Assembly (NCBI GenBank): GCA_030066045.1
Contig: JASJCJ010000030.1
Coordinates: 1 to 64,000 of the forward strand
Origin: Calothrix sp. MO_167.B12
GTDB lineage: Bacteria; Cyanobacteriota; Cyanobacteriia; Cyanobacteriales; Nostocaceae
DNA length: 64,000 nt
Direction of reading: 5' to 3'
The notes under the pieces were generated by a model, which worked only from the letters and a program-made list of their open reading frames with translations, did not search any database and was not told the DNA's origin. Shown here piece after piece: positions 46,180 through 55,685 of the stretch (the stretch's first letter is position 1; every line of letters begins with the position of its first letter). Position numbers and translations under genes: made by a program.

Positions 46180-47007
46180 GGAAATTTTAGAAGAGGATAG
46201 CAGCTAGGCTCAAAAGTCTAAATTGAGATGATTCAGGGCTGGATGTCAAGGTTTAACAGTAGAGCAAGGAAATGTGATTTCATCCTGACACAAACTGCAC
46301 CTTTATCAAAATTGAGTATGGGTACAAGAAACTTCTTGTACAAGGTGGGGAACAGGCTAAATCCTTTCCCCTTGGACTTTTACCACCTTTCCTTTGGCAA
46401 AAGTATATTCTTGCAAAAGGTCTAAAATAGTGGTGTGGGTTAGTCATTGGTGTGAGGGTTGGGTTGAAACAATGATTGTGAATTTCCAGCTATTTCAATC
46501 TTTAACTCATATCAGGCATAATTGGCGACTACTGTGAAGAAAATCTTTCTACAGGTCCATCAATTTTGGATTGTGAGGACAGTGTGATTTTGGGAAACCA
46601 TTGTGGCCTTGTGGAGCCAGTTCCCCCATGAACAACTGCGTTGGCGTAGCCTCTCCAGAGGAGATACCTAAAGGGGGTTCCCTCGCTTAAAGCAACTGCA
46701 GAGGGTTTGTATCCAGCTTATTTTTCGGTCAATACAACTATATTGGCTCCACTTTGTTTTGGTAGTACCAAAATTTTATTTAATCAGCAATGATTTTTGT
46801 TCCTGGCGATCACTTAGGGTTCTCAGTAGCTTAAGATACTTTTTTTGGACTTAAGCACGGATAATTAAATTCGGATTTCCGACCATAAAACTTGTGTTAG
46901 CATAGGGCATAGAGAAATAAATTCGGCGGTAATGTTCTTGTTCTGTTCAAAATTGCAAGCGCCTCTCCGGATCAAAGTCTCTGCATCATCAATTTCTGGA
47001 GAGTTTC
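46180..47007. other. long intergenic region topA / RNA-binding protein
   Basis: About 830 bases, no accepted gene. A repeat mosaic lies at about 46625-46735 (GCGTAGCCTCTCCAGAGGAG and a GTATCCAGCTTATTTTTCGG tail shared with 6655 and 53265). The last 200 bases form the leader of the RRM gene; long leaders are common for cold-responsive cyanobacterial rbp genes. Confidence 0.4.
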
Positions 47008-47322
47008 ATGTCAATCTACGTGGGTAATATATCCTACCAAGTTACACAAGAGGATTTAAACCAAGTATTTTCAGAGTACGGTAATGTCACAAGAATACAA
47101 TTACCATTAGATAGAGAAACTGGTCGTAAACGAGGCTTTGCTTTTGTAGAAATGGCAACAGAAGAAGAAGAGACAGCCGCAATTAGTGCCTTGGATGGTG
47201 CCGATTGGATGGATCGGACCATGAAAGTCAACAAAGCCAGACCCAAGGAAAATAGAAATAATCGCTCTGGTGGCGGAAACTGGGGAGATGCACGCAATGG
47301 CAAATTTCACAGAAGCTATTAA
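47008..47322 (+). CDS. rbp: RRM-type RNA-binding protein (cyanobacterial Rbp)
   Basis: 104 residues, a single RRM with RNP2 IYVGNISY and RNP1 KRGFAFVEM, then a short Gly/Asn-rich tail (NRNNRSGGGNWGDARNGKF). Such Rbp proteins bind RNA, often increase in the cold and, for some members, help mRNA localisation. GGAGAG lies just before ATG 47008. The rpsU gene that often follows rbp genes is absent here. A strong terminator follows at 47449. Confidence 0.95.
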   Translation: MSIYVGNISYQVTQEDLNQVFSEYGNVTRIQLPLDRETGRKRGFAFVEMATEEEETAAISALDGADWMDRTMKVNKARPKENRNNRSGGGNWGDARNGKFHRSY

Positions 47323-47448
47323 GAACTCCAATCATCGTTTCGATTGAACAAATTTTTTCTCGATGAGATATTTCAAAAAGCTTAAATGCAAAATTCTTGT
47401 ACACAGCAGTTCAGTAGATAAATAACTCTACTTATTATTGGCAACAAA

Positions 47449-47485
47449 GCAGGTCAGTAGATAGCTGACCTGCTTATTATTTGAT
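47449..47485 (+). terminator. rho-independent terminator of the rbp gene
   Basis: GCAGGTCAG and CTGACCTGC form a perfect 9-base stem with a 7-base loop, followed by TTATTATTTGATT. It lies about 125 bases after the stop. Confidence 0.75.
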
Positions 47486-47651
47486 TGCCATAGCATAGCA
47501 ACTTCCAGAACATGAATCATCACCTCGTTGAAAGGGTAGATTGGAGCAAGATTTATTCATAAATACAAGATAGATTCATAAAACTTTCGGAAAAAACAAT
47601 AGAATTAACTCAGTTGGTCTTAATGTCTAATAGCCAAAACCTACATAGTTC

Positions 47652-49214
47652 ATGGATTTTGCTACTTTTGCATCCCAGCTGAATGCGGGAATAATTTTGC
47701 CAGAGGGTATAGTAATTATTACCCTGTTAGGGGTTTTGATTGTGGACTTGATTGCAGGACGTACATCCTCGCGCTGGATTGGATATCTAGCAATTGCTGG
47801 ATTGTTAGCTGCAATTGTTGCTCTATATTTTCAATGGGATAGCACCAATCCCACCTCCTTTGGCGGTGCTTTCAATGGAGATGACCTCAGTATCGTCTTT
47901 CGCGGGATTGTGGCTCTATCTGCCGCTGTCACTATTTTAATGTCAATTCGCTACATTGAACAAAGTGGTACGGCATTAGCAGAATTCATTGCGATTCTAC
48001 TGACTGCTACTTTAGGAGGAATGTTTGTCTCCGGAGCTAATGAATTGGTGATGATTTTTGTCTCCCTAGAGACTTTAAGTATCTCCTCCTATTTAATGAC
48101 GGGTTACACCAAGCGTGACCCCCGTTCTAATGAAGCGGCGTTAAAATACCTGCTGATTGGGGCGGCAAGCACGGGAGTGTTTCTTTATGGAGTTTCCTTA
48201 CTTTACGGATTATCCGGCGGACAAACACAATTAAGTGCGATTGCTAATGGAATTGCTGATGGCAATTTGGGTCAATCCTTGGTTATTGTGATTGCCTTGG
48301 TATTTGTAATTGCAGGCGTTGGGTTTAAAATTTCTGCTGCACCCTTCCACCAGTGGACACCAGACGTTTATGAAGGGGCACCTACTCCGGTGATTGCCTT
48401 TTTATCTGTGGGTTCTAAAGCGGCTGGATTTGCCTTGGCGATTCGGTTGTTAACCAATGTCTTCCCTGTGGTTGCAGAGGAATGGAAGTTTGTGTTTACG
48501 GCCCTTGCTGTACTAAGTATGATTTTGGGTAATGTAGTCGCCCTTGCCCAAACCAGTATGAAGCGGATGCTGGCTTATTCATCCATTGCCCAAGCCGGGT
48601 TTGTGATGATTGGCTTAATTGCGGGAACGGAAGCGGGATATGCCAGCATGGTGTTCTATATGCTGGTTTATTTATTTATGAATTTGTGCGGCTTTACTTG
48701 TGTAATTCTGTTCTCTCTACGCACAGGAACCGACCAAATTACCGAATATTCTGGTTTATATCAGAAAGACCCACTTTTAACCCTAGCTTTAAGCATTTCC
48801 TTGCTTTCTCTAGGTGGTATTCCTCCCCTAGCCGGATTTTTCGGGAAGATTTACTTATTCTGGGCTGGTTGGCAAGCAGGTCTTTATGGCTTAGTCTTGT
48901 TGGGATTAGTTACCAGTGTTGTCTCCATCTATTACTACATCCGCGTAGTGAAGATGATGGTGGTCAAAGAACCCCAGGAAATGTCCGATGTGGTGCAGAA
49001 TTACCCAGAAGTGCGCTGGAATTTGCCTGGATTCAGACCTTTGCAAGTAGGATTAGTAGTTACTTTAATTGCTACCTCCATTGCCGGGATTTTATCCAAC
49101 CCCTTGTTTACCCTGGCAAATAATTCAATTACTCATACCCCACTTCTGCAAGCTTCTATTCTAGATCGAACTCAGGTAAGTACGATTCCACCGACTACCA
49201 CTGAAGATTTGTAA
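47652..49214 (+). CDS. ndhB: NAD(P)H-quinone oxidoreductase subunit 2 (NDH-1)
   Basis: Proton-pumping membrane-arm subunit of NDH-1 in thylakoids, used in respiration, cyclic electron flow and CO2 uptake. 520 residues and about 14 hydrophobic helices. Family blocks: [96 protein letters not shown] and [20 protein letters not shown]. The conserved Glu and Lys of the channel are present in these blocks. It stands alone with its own terminator. Confidence 0.97.
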   Translation: MDFATFASQLNAGIILPEGIVIITLLGVLIVDLIAGRTSSRWIGYLAIAGLLAAIVALYFQWDSTNPTSFGGAFNGDDLSIVFRGIVALSAAVTILMSIRYIEQSGTALAEFIAILLTATLGGMFVSGANELVMIFVSLETLSISSYLMTGYTKRDPRSNEAALKYLLIGAASTGVFLYGVSLLYGLSGGQTQLSAIANGIADGNLGQSLVIVIALVFVIAGVGFKISAAPFHQWTPDVYEGAPTPVIAFLSVGSKAAGFALAIRLLTNVFPVVAEEWKFVFTALAVLSMILGNVVALAQTSMKRMLAYSSIAQAGFVMIGLIAGTEAGYASMVFYMLVYLFMNLCGFTCVILFSLRTGTDQITEYSGLYQKDPLLTLALSISLLSLGGIPPLAGFFGKIYLFWAGWQAGLYGLVLLGLVTSVVSIYYYIRVVKMMVVKEPQEMSDVVQNYPEVRWNLPGFRPLQVGLVVTLIATSIAGILSNPLFTLANNSITHTPLLQASILDRTQVSTIPPTTTEDL

Positions 49215-49252
49215 GTAAATACACTTGCAATCAACCATAATTTGTTACTTTG

Positions 49253-49276
49253 GGGACGCGATCGCGTCCCTTTTTT
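49253..49276 (+). terminator. ndhB terminator built on a HIP1 octamer
   Basis: GGGACGCGATCGCGTCCC is a perfect 18-base palindrome followed by TTTTTT. The centre is GCGATCGC, the HIP1 sequence. It lies about 40 bases after the ndhB stop. Confidence 0.8.
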
Positions 49277-49631
49277 AAGTAATAAGTAATAAGTAATAAG
49301 TAATATAGCGGTTCCCACTAAGCTGTGGCGTATTTAATTTGTATATCGGACGCGGGCAAGATGCCCCGTTCGCGGAGCGTCTCCGAAGGAGTTAGTCGCT
49401 ACAACGGGGGGAACCCCCGCAACGCGCTTCTCTCCGCACTACAATAATTTGAAGTTTTCATCTTATACAATTTAGCTGCACAGGAGCTTACTTGTCGGTT
49501 AAAGGTAAAAAGGGAAGTCACTGTTGCGTCTACACTCCTTCCCTCCTACTCTTCGAGAAGCCACTTCGTGTCTACACTCTTTCACTCCTCCACTCCTTCC
49601 CTCCTTCACTCCGGGCGGGGAAACCCCGCCC
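49277..49631. repeat. repeat cluster between ndhB and the cruA-like gene
   Basis: AAGTAAT repeats four times at 49277-49304. TTCGCGGAGCGTCTCCGAAG (about 49369) belongs to the small repeat seen near 12509. CTCCTT/CACTC units run at about 49537-49612. The hairpin GGGCGGGG-AAA-CCCCGCCC is at 49613-49631, identical to 27108-27126 and touching the stop of the next gene. Confidence 0.6.
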
Positions 49632-51710
49632 CTACTTCTGAACTCCGAACTCCGAACTCCGAACTCCGAACTCCTCCACTCCTAGGCTTGGTTTATCGAC
49701 ACAAATGGCGTAATTAATTGCCAACAACCGCAACCACAAGGCAGGATGACGGGGTTCCAACCAAGGTTCAATACGTTTGAGAAATTGTGAGAACCATCCA
49801 TGTAACAAAACACTCACTAAAGCATGACCAGTGAAATTAATATAATTGCGACTCCAGCGCAGCATATCTTGTGTTCCTGCCATTTGCCAAATCCACAGTA
49901 ATAATGCGGGGTTTCTCATGGCTGCTTTCAGTGCTAGACGATTAAAGGTTGACCAACTAAATTTATCTTTAATAAAGTTATCTGCCACCTGTAGAGGTTC
50001 ATCTGCTAATAAGCCAAAGAAATTATTCAGCATGGCATTAATTCTTTGGGGTGGTAAGAATTTACCCGTCGGCACCATCATCCCCTTAGAAAACATCCAG
50101 GTAACGGCAATATTACTTTGAAAGGCGCGAATTCGATTCAGATGGGAAAAACTCAATAAATCATGCTTGAGAGCAATATTTAAGAGAGTGGTAAGCCTTT
50201 CCAAATTACGTACCAAAGAACCAAAGCCAGTAAATACCAAAGGAGATTGGAGAGAAGCCGCATCCCCCATTGCTAGCAAACGATCAAATGCCACGACGCG
50301 ATCGCGACTATTTGCACTAAAATGACCAGGTATATAGCCAAAGGTGGGTTTTTTCCACACCAATTTGTCCAAATCGCACCTTCGATACTCTGGCAAAATG
50401 GTAAAAAAGTCTTCATACATTTCCAACAAAGAACCAGGATTTTGAGGATGAACTTGGTGGTAGTGAAACAAATAAACTGTCAGTTCTTTACCCCCACCAG
50501 GAAACAGTTCCCAAATCAATTGCCGCCCCCTGGAAATATCGCCGTGGCTGTTGAGTACATCACCATACTGGGAATCCCATACCCCTGGCTCAAATCCCCC
50601 ATCAATTACCGCTCCCACTGTGGGGCAAACACTGTCAAAAGCACGAATCCCATTTAATTGCCAAGCAATGGGAGAAGCAGTACCCATCGCGTCTACTAAC
50701 ACTCGCCCACTCACTACCTTTTCTGTTTGATTGGGTATGTTTTTCACCGTCACTAACACTTGGTCAGGATCGATATCCGCCCGGAGAAATTCGGTTTCAT
50801 CCCAAATATCTCCTCCTGCCCCTTGCAATTTTTGCCCACATAATTTCAGGAATTTTTCTGATTCTAAAGCTATATTTAATACTTTAGGTGTGTGTAAAAT
50901 AGGCGATCGCAAATGTTGGGGATTGTTGCCATCAAAGAATTTATTAAATCCATCATTGTACTCTCGGGCAATTATGGATTCCACTTCGGCAGCAGTGAAC
51001 AAACCCAAGTTAATTAAACTTTGAATTTCATCGCGGGAAATATTCCATTCCCGGTTCATGCGCCCAAAAGATAAACGTTCCACCAGCAGCACTTTATAAC
51101 CCAGTTGTGCCATGACAGCAGCGTGAATAACTCCCAATGCGCCGCCAATATAAATTAAGTCATATGCCAAGTTTGGCTTGTGGGTGGCAGTTTGTGCATG
51201 TGAAAAAATTACCTGTTTGGGTTTTTGAGGATTTCTTACCCCTTCTCGCCACCTTTGTTCCCACCAGTAAACCCGTTGCAAATCATATTCACCCTTGGGC
51301 ATTTGCTGGAAATACTTAACCGTTAAGGGGTAGTAAGGAGCTAACGCCTCAAAAATCGATTGTTGGGATAAGTCAATGGCTGGTGGTTCTGGGTGTTGGT
51401 GGGGAAATCGGTTTCTAATTGCCGCAGTCAGTTGGGTGAGGATTTCTCTCTCCCTAGGAAAGGGTGTGTCACCCCAGCGAAAAACCTTCAGATAGGTGGT
51501 ACGCTGTACCGACCATATAAAAATAGAAAGTTCATCAGGTAATTTTTTCGTAATCAATGGCTCACCAGCTGTAGGTTTAGCTACTCTCAGCCGTATACCT
51601 GATGGCATACTTATTTTTTCTAAGGTTTCTGGCTGAAAATCGTATTGCAACCAACTGAGAACAATCTTTGTATCTGGAGTCGGAATTTCTAAATAAAGTA
51701 TTTCTTTCAT
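49632..51710 (-). CDS. cruA: CruA/CruP-family lycopene cyclase-like flavoprotein
   Basis: 692 residues. A FAD-binding Rossmann motif lies near residue 190 (YIGGALGVIHAAVMAQLGYK), followed by VERLSFGRMNREWNIS, the 'RxxEWNIS' pattern typical of CruA/CruP. Later flavoprotein blocks are VLVDAMGTASPIAW and MGDAASLQSPLVFTGFG. CruA converts lycopene to monocyclic or dicyclic carotenes in green sulfur bacteria and some cyanobacteria; CruP is a shorter paralogue. The length favours CruA, but the assignment is not firm. Residues 677-692 (EEFGVRSSEFGVQK end) are encoded by a GAACTCC repeat (49640-49674), so the C-terminus is altered. Confidence 0.75.
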   Translation of the reverse strand: MKEILYLEIPTPDTKIVLSWLQYDFQPETLEKISMPSGIRLRVAKPTAGEPLITKKLPDELSIFIWSVQRTTYLKVFRWGDTPFPREREILTQLTAAIRNRFPHQHPEPPAIDLSQQSIFEALAPYYPLTVKYFQQMPKGEYDLQRVYWWEQRWREGVRNPQKPKQVIFSHAQTATHKPNLAYDLIYIGGALGVIHAAVMAQLGYKVLLVERLSFGRMNREWNISRDEIQSLINLGLFTAAEVESIIAREYNDGFNKFFDGNNPQHLRSPILHTPKVLNIALESEKFLKLCGQKLQGAGGDIWDETEFLRADIDPDQVLVTVKNIPNQTEKVVSGRVLVDAMGTASPIAWQLNGIRAFDSVCPTVGAVIDGGFEPGVWDSQYGDVLNSHGDISRGRQLIWELFPGGGKELTVYLFHYHQVHPQNPGSLLEMYEDFFTILPEYRRCDLDKLVWKKPTFGYIPGHFSANSRDRVVAFDRLLAMGDAASLQSPLVFTGFGSLVRNLERLTTLLNIALKHDLLSFSHLNRIRAFQSNIAVTWMFSKGMMVPTGKFLPPQRINAMLNNFFGLLADEPLQVADNFIKDKFSWSTFNRLALKAAMRNPALLLWIWQMAGTQDMLRWSRNYINFTGHALVSVLLHGWFSQFLKRIEPWLEPRHPALWLRLLAINYAICVDKPSLGVEEFGVRSSEFGVQK
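49640..49674. repeat. STRR heptamer repeat inside a coding region
   Basis: GAACTCC repeats five times exactly. On the minus strand it encodes FGVRSSEFGV at the C-terminus of the cruA-like protein. Confidence 0.75.
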
Positions 51711-51871
51711 GGTTGCTCAAATATCGCAGTAAATCTACTCACAAAGACAGATTTAAAAAATGAATAAAGTACGCTACACTCCGCCCTATCAGTTAAATGA
51801 AATTTTAGTTAAGAAACGTTAAGATTCTCTCACACTTCTCATTCATTTTCAGTTTGCCCTCGACACACACT

Positions 51872-52105
51872 ATGAATTATCCCATCCCAGACAAACCCCA
51901 GGAAATCTTTGCTTTAAGACAACAACCCATTGATGAGGAATTAGTTGCTACAGCCATTGCTGGAGTGATTAAAATTGTTAGTTCTCAAGGTCAATCCTTA
52001 GAAGAACTAACGGCTCAGGTACTAGCTGAAGACAGTGTATTAGATACACAGCAGCGTCGTTGGCTCAGTCAACTCGTGTCCCAAGCCTGGGAAAGTTTTT
52101 CGTGA
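51872..52105 (+). CDS. small conserved-looking helical protein
   Basis: 77 residues, starting MNYPIPDKPQEIFALRQQPI and continuing DEELVATAIAGVIKIVSSQG, LEELTAQVLAEDSVLDTQQR and WLSQLVSQAWESF. It looks like a genuine soluble helical protein; a TTG at 51854 would add six residues. I have seen similar small cyanobacterial proteins without function. It is divergent from the cruA-like gene and precedes, across a minisatellite, the clpS gene on the same strand. Confidence 0.6.
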   Translation: MNYPIPDKPQEIFALRQQPIDEELVATAIAGVIKIVSSQGQSLEELTAQVLAEDSVLDTQQRRWLSQLVSQAWESFS

Positions 52106-52395
52106 CAACACGCGATAGGGAAAGAGGGAAGGAGGGAAGGAGGGAAAGAGGGAAGGAGTGAAAGAGGGAAAGAGGGAAGGAGTGAAAGAGGGAAGGAGGG
52201 AAGGAAAATTGAGTGGAGTTTTCAGTTTTTCGTTTATTTATTCTCAAAGCTGTAGACGCGCAGCGTCTACATTCCATCACTCCTCCACTCCTCCACTCCA
52301 TCACTCCTCCACTCCCCCACTCCCCCACTCCTCCACTCCCCCACTCCCCCACTCCCCCACTCCCCCACTCCCCCACTCCCCCACTCCCCCACTCC
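52105..52395. repeat. minisatellite plus conserved core, copy 2 (inverted)
   Basis: Purine-rich GGGAAGGA/GGGAAAGA units (about 52110-52205), then the core (AAAATTGAGTGGAGTTTTCA, TATTCTCAAAGCTGTAGACG, about 52206-52270), then an ACTCCCCC array of 8-base period to about 52395. It is the inverse of 12785-13095. The 8-base unit gives long Pro-His-Ser-Pro frames that are not genes. Confidence 0.7.
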
Positions 52396-52522
52396 CTCAA
52401 CCATCGCTCCTAAATTACACACACTCTGGCAACCATGAATTAAACTTATTAGTTGTAGTGTTGATGCAATTTCGTGGGCTAATTGTTTTATGTTTATTAG
52501 GCTTTCAGCCACAGTTTATGGT

Positions 52523-52816
52523 ATGGCAACGGCACCAACTGTAACTCCAGAAAAAACGAATCAAGTTACCCAAAAACCCTATCCCAACTATAAAGTGATT
52601 GTGTTGAACGATGATTTTAATACCTTTCAACACGTAGCTGAATGCTTGATGAAATATATTCCAGGCATGACAAGCGATCGCGCCTGGGAACTGACTAATC
52701 AAGTACATTACGAAGGTCAAGCAATTGTTTGGATTGGTCCACAGGAACCAGCAGAACTTTATCACCAACAATTACGTCGAGCTGGTTTAACTATGGCTCC
52801 TCTGGAATCGGCGTAA
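52523..52816 (+). CDS. clpS: ATP-dependent Clp protease adaptor ClpS
   Basis: Delivers N-degron substrates to ClpC/ClpA-ClpP. 97 residues from ATG 52523 (the frame opens at 52490 with 11 extra residues not typical). Family blocks: YKVIVLNDDFNTFQHVAECL, the Met in LMKYIPGMTSDRAWELT, and VHYEGQAIVWIGPQEPAELY. The acidic pocket residues (NDD) and the His before the Y-EG segment are present. The DUF2103 gene follows after 5 bases, so the two form an operon. Confidence 0.95.
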   Translation: MATAPTVTPEKTNQVTQKPYPNYKVIVLNDDFNTFQHVAECLMKYIPGMTSDRAWELTNQVHYEGQAIVWIGPQEPAELYHQQLRRAGLTMAPLESA

Positions 52817-52821
52817 AAACT

Positions 52822-53142
52822 ATGACTAAACCCACAGCAGATACTCGTAAGACAAAAAATCAAAAAAGTGGCAGGCTTGTTTGGAATCATTCTACCCATC
52901 TCCCTGGCTTGATACCTCTTTTGGAGCGTCTTTGCAAGGTGGAAGGGATGCAAACTATTACACCAGGGGAAATTGGAAGGGTTAAAGGTCACTGTCCTCA
53001 GTTAAAGTTGCGGGTATCTGTCCCCATTAGGGGTGGGTTTAAGCTAATTGCTCGTTTAGGAAAAACTGTACAAGAGGTGTTTGTAATTACGTCTCTGGAA
53101 CGGGAGCATTTACAAGATGAAATTGCAAAATTGCTTAAGTAG
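52822..53142 (+). CDS. DUF2103 family protein
   Basis: 106 residues starting MTKPTADTRKTKNQKSGRLV. Characteristic blocks are WNHSTHLPGLIPLLERLCKV, ITPGEIGRVKGHCPQLKLRV and GFKLIARLGKTVQEVFVIT. The family is called metal-binding in some annotations, which I cannot verify; one His-x-Cys (GHCP) is present. A longer frame from 52729 overlaps clpS and is rejected. The operon position after clpS suggests a link with protein turnover or translation, by context only. Confidence 0.82.
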   Translation: MTKPTADTRKTKNQKSGRLVWNHSTHLPGLIPLLERLCKVEGMQTITPGEIGRVKGHCPQLKLRVSVPIRGGFKLIARLGKTVQEVFVITSLEREHLQDEIAKLLK

Positions 53143-53165
53143 GTAAGGTAATCCCCGGGTCATTT

Positions 53166-53474
53166 CAGTTATCAGTTATCAGTTATCAGTTACCCCATCG
53201 ATAAATCGAAGGGCTAATGAAATAAGGAAAACACTTTTTTCCTTTCCACGGATAAATCCGGGGGCTTGTATCCTTTTATTTTTTGGTCAAATCCCACAAC
53301 CAAGCATGAAAATGCTTTGTGACTAACTCCTCAAGGGCGCACGCAATGCGCCCCTACTGCGGCTCCCACACCTAAGCTGTCAACCATCAACTAACAACTA
53401 ACAACCATCAACTAACAACTAACAACTAACAACTAACAACTAACAACTAACAACCATTTTCAAGCTAGGTAATA
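53166..53474. repeat. repeat cluster downstream of clpS-DUF2103
   Basis: CAGTTAT repeats (53166-53192). The CACGGATAAATCCGGGGGCT element (53247-53290) matches 6637-6690. A 74-base block (53283-53357) is the inverse of 32126-32199. CAACTAA units with a 7-base period run at about 53381-53457, followed by TTTTCAAGCTAG. Confidence 0.65.
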
Positions 53475-55118
53475 TCAATTGTCACTTCTCCTACCATCTT
53501 GATTAACGAAAGTTCCATTAAACTTTTGCGATAAATGCAACAAAGCCTGTTCTAATGTATGAGAGAGCTTAATGGGTAAATCTCCAGAACGGACGTGTAA
53601 GTCTTGTTGGGGGAAGGGAATTTCAATATCATGTTGGTCAAGGGAAGTGGCAATGAGAAAATAGATGTCGCTCTTGATGCTAGGTTGGTAACTAGGTTTA
53701 TCAATCCAAACTAGAAGTTCAAAGTCAAGGGCACTATCACCAAATCCGGTGAAAAATACCTGGGATTTGGGAAATTTCAACACATCACTATGGGCATTAG
53801 CAGCATCTAAAAGGGCGATTTTTACCTTTTCAACATCAGAGCCATAGGCGACCCCCACAGGAATATGAATCCGTGAAACTGGGTTTTGGTGACTCCAGTT
53901 AATGACTTCTGTTTCTAGAAATCGGGAGTTGGGTACAATAATAGAGACTCTATCGAGGGTGCGAATTACTACACTACGAGCGCCGATGTGTTCCACTGTT
54001 CCCATATATTGCCCAACTTCCACAAAATCCCCTACTTGGATGGGACGCTCGAACAGCAACACGATTCCACTACCGAAGTTTTTGGCAATATCTTGAAAGC
54101 CAAAACCAATACCTACACCCAAGGCACTAGCAAGGATTGCCAGGGAACTCAAGTCCACTCCCCAAACTTGCAAGAGAATTACACCACCAATAGCAATTAG
54201 AGCATACTTACAAATAACAGCGATCGCTTCTTGTATCCCTAAGCTGATTCCTAGTACCCGCAATATGCGAGAACGTAGCAAATTTGTGGCTGCACCTGAG
54301 AGGATAATCAACCCCAAAAAGAAACCAATCAGAATTACGATATCTATCAGGGAGTAAGTGTTTGTCAGAATCGGAGAAGTTAAACTGACGATGATACTTT
54401 GACGAAGTTTGTAACTCCAGTACCTAGTAAAGGGGAATCGGTAAGTAATATAAATTACAACTCCAATCCAAACTGCCACCCGTGCTAATACGAGGGTAGA
54501 TTTCAACAAAAAATTTAGGGTTTTAATATGATGATCGTCGGATGATGCCTCAGATGGTAACATTTGAGAACATTGGCGTTGTGTGATTTGCCACAGTCTG
54601 ATCAAACCCCGATTGAAAAAAAATGCGATGATGACAATGACAACACTGAGTAAAGATGTGTTGCGAATAAACTTGATACTCCTTTCTTGTTGCGATCTTT
54701 GAACCACTGTACGAATGTTATTAGCCCAAGTTTCAGCTAGTTCTTCTGGAGTAGTATTAGGCGGGGCATTTTTGGAGGTATCTTTGCTAGTGACGGTTAA
54801 TAGATAGCGATCATTAATCCAAAGGGTAGGAGAATTATTTTCTCGTATAATTTGCACCTGCGGGTCTTTTTCTGATTTGACAACTGATTTGAGTTGAGAA
54901 ATGACGAATTCAGCCCTTTGTTTAGCCGTAGATGTTTTTGTGGCAGCACTTACCTGAAAAATTTGTCTTCCATCCACCACAACAGGGGCATATTGTTGAG
55001 ATTGTCCTAGGGCTGGTGTTGCAAATAATCCGCAGATGATTACCAAGGCAATAATAGCAACTTGGAAGAATCGCTTATACCTGATCCGAATCCGAATATT
55101 TCTGTGATATTTCAGCAT
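53475..55118 (-). CDS. MscS-family mechanosensitive ion channel
   Basis: 547 residues with an N-terminal signal-like helix (FFQVAIIALVIICGLFA) and a periplasmic region to about 130. Helices follow at about 150-170, 205-230 and 255-285, then the MscS core. The pore-lining helix contains SLAILASALGVGIGFGFQDI. The beta domain is IQVGDFVEVGQYMGTVEHIG, with ARSVVIRTLDRVSIIVPNSR. It resembles the longer cyanobacterial MscS-like channels. It relieves osmotic downshock; gating properties cannot be predicted. It stands alone between repeat clusters. Confidence 0.92.
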   Translation of the reverse strand: MLKYHRNIRIRIRYKRFFQVAIIALVIICGLFATPALGQSQQYAPVVVDGRQIFQVSAATKTSTAKQRAEFVISQLKSVVKSEKDPQVQIIRENNSPTLWINDRYLLTVTSKDTSKNAPPNTTPEELAETWANNIRTVVQRSQQERSIKFIRNTSLLSVVIVIIAFFFNRGLIRLWQITQRQCSQMLPSEASSDDHHIKTLNFLLKSTLVLARVAVWIGVVIYITYRFPFTRYWSYKLRQSIIVSLTSPILTNTYSLIDIVILIGFFLGLIILSGAATNLLRSRILRVLGISLGIQEAIAVICKYALIAIGGVILLQVWGVDLSSLAILASALGVGIGFGFQDIAKNFGSGIVLLFERPIQVGDFVEVGQYMGTVEHIGARSVVIRTLDRVSIIVPNSRFLETEVINWSHQNPVSRIHIPVGVAYGSDVEKVKIALLDAANAHSDVLKFPKSQVFFTGFGDSALDFELLVWIDKPSYQPSIKSDIYFLIATSLDQHDIEIPFPQQDLHVRSGDLPIKLSHTLEQALLHLSQKFNGTFVNQDGRRSDN

Positions 55119-55279
55119 CTTTAGGGTAATCTACTAACTCAGCGATTCTCTAAAGAGACGCTAAGCGATCGCATTTAATAGTACATCTCTCTAGTTTAGT
55201 TGTTCTCGCTGTTAGTGGACGATTCCGTATATTCACCCACAGAAAATATTTCTGGAAATTTTCTTTAGTATTGCTCCAC

Positions 55280-55440
55280 ATTCAAAAAGCCCTCAGGCTA
55301 AAGCCTGGGGCTATACGAACTAAGCCCATCTTCATGGGCTAAGAGGGTTTTATTGCCCACGGAGGTGGGCTTTGTTCCTGTAGCGATACCCTTCCAGGGT
55401 ATTGCATAAAAATTGGGATGCTCCCCTTCGGCATAGCTCC
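55280..55440. repeat. REP palindromes (RAYT-associated type)
   Basis: Three palindromic units in a row: GCCCTCAGGCTAAAGCCTGG GGC; AGCCCATCTTCATGGGCT; GCCCACGGAGGTGGGC. They are followed by TTTGTTCCTGTAGCGATACC and AATTGGGATGCTCCCC. The tail recurs at 59615-59680 next to a RAYT relic. No gene is seen in 55119-55685. Confidence 0.65.
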
Positions 55441-55685
55441 GCTTACCGCATTTCACGAACATAAACAGTGATCGCCGTCAGGCGGCTCCTCCAGAGCATC
55501 GCATCTAATCAATAGAGGTAGAGCAGGGGTGTAAAATTCCTCATTTCTTGACAATGGTAATAACCAGAACGATTGAGGAGGGTTGGGAGGCTCAAGAATG
55601 GGTGATGCCCGATATTTAATTTTACTTAATGTCCATCACAAAACTACGTTGCTACACTGAAGGGTAAAGTTACGTAATTCTCCCT

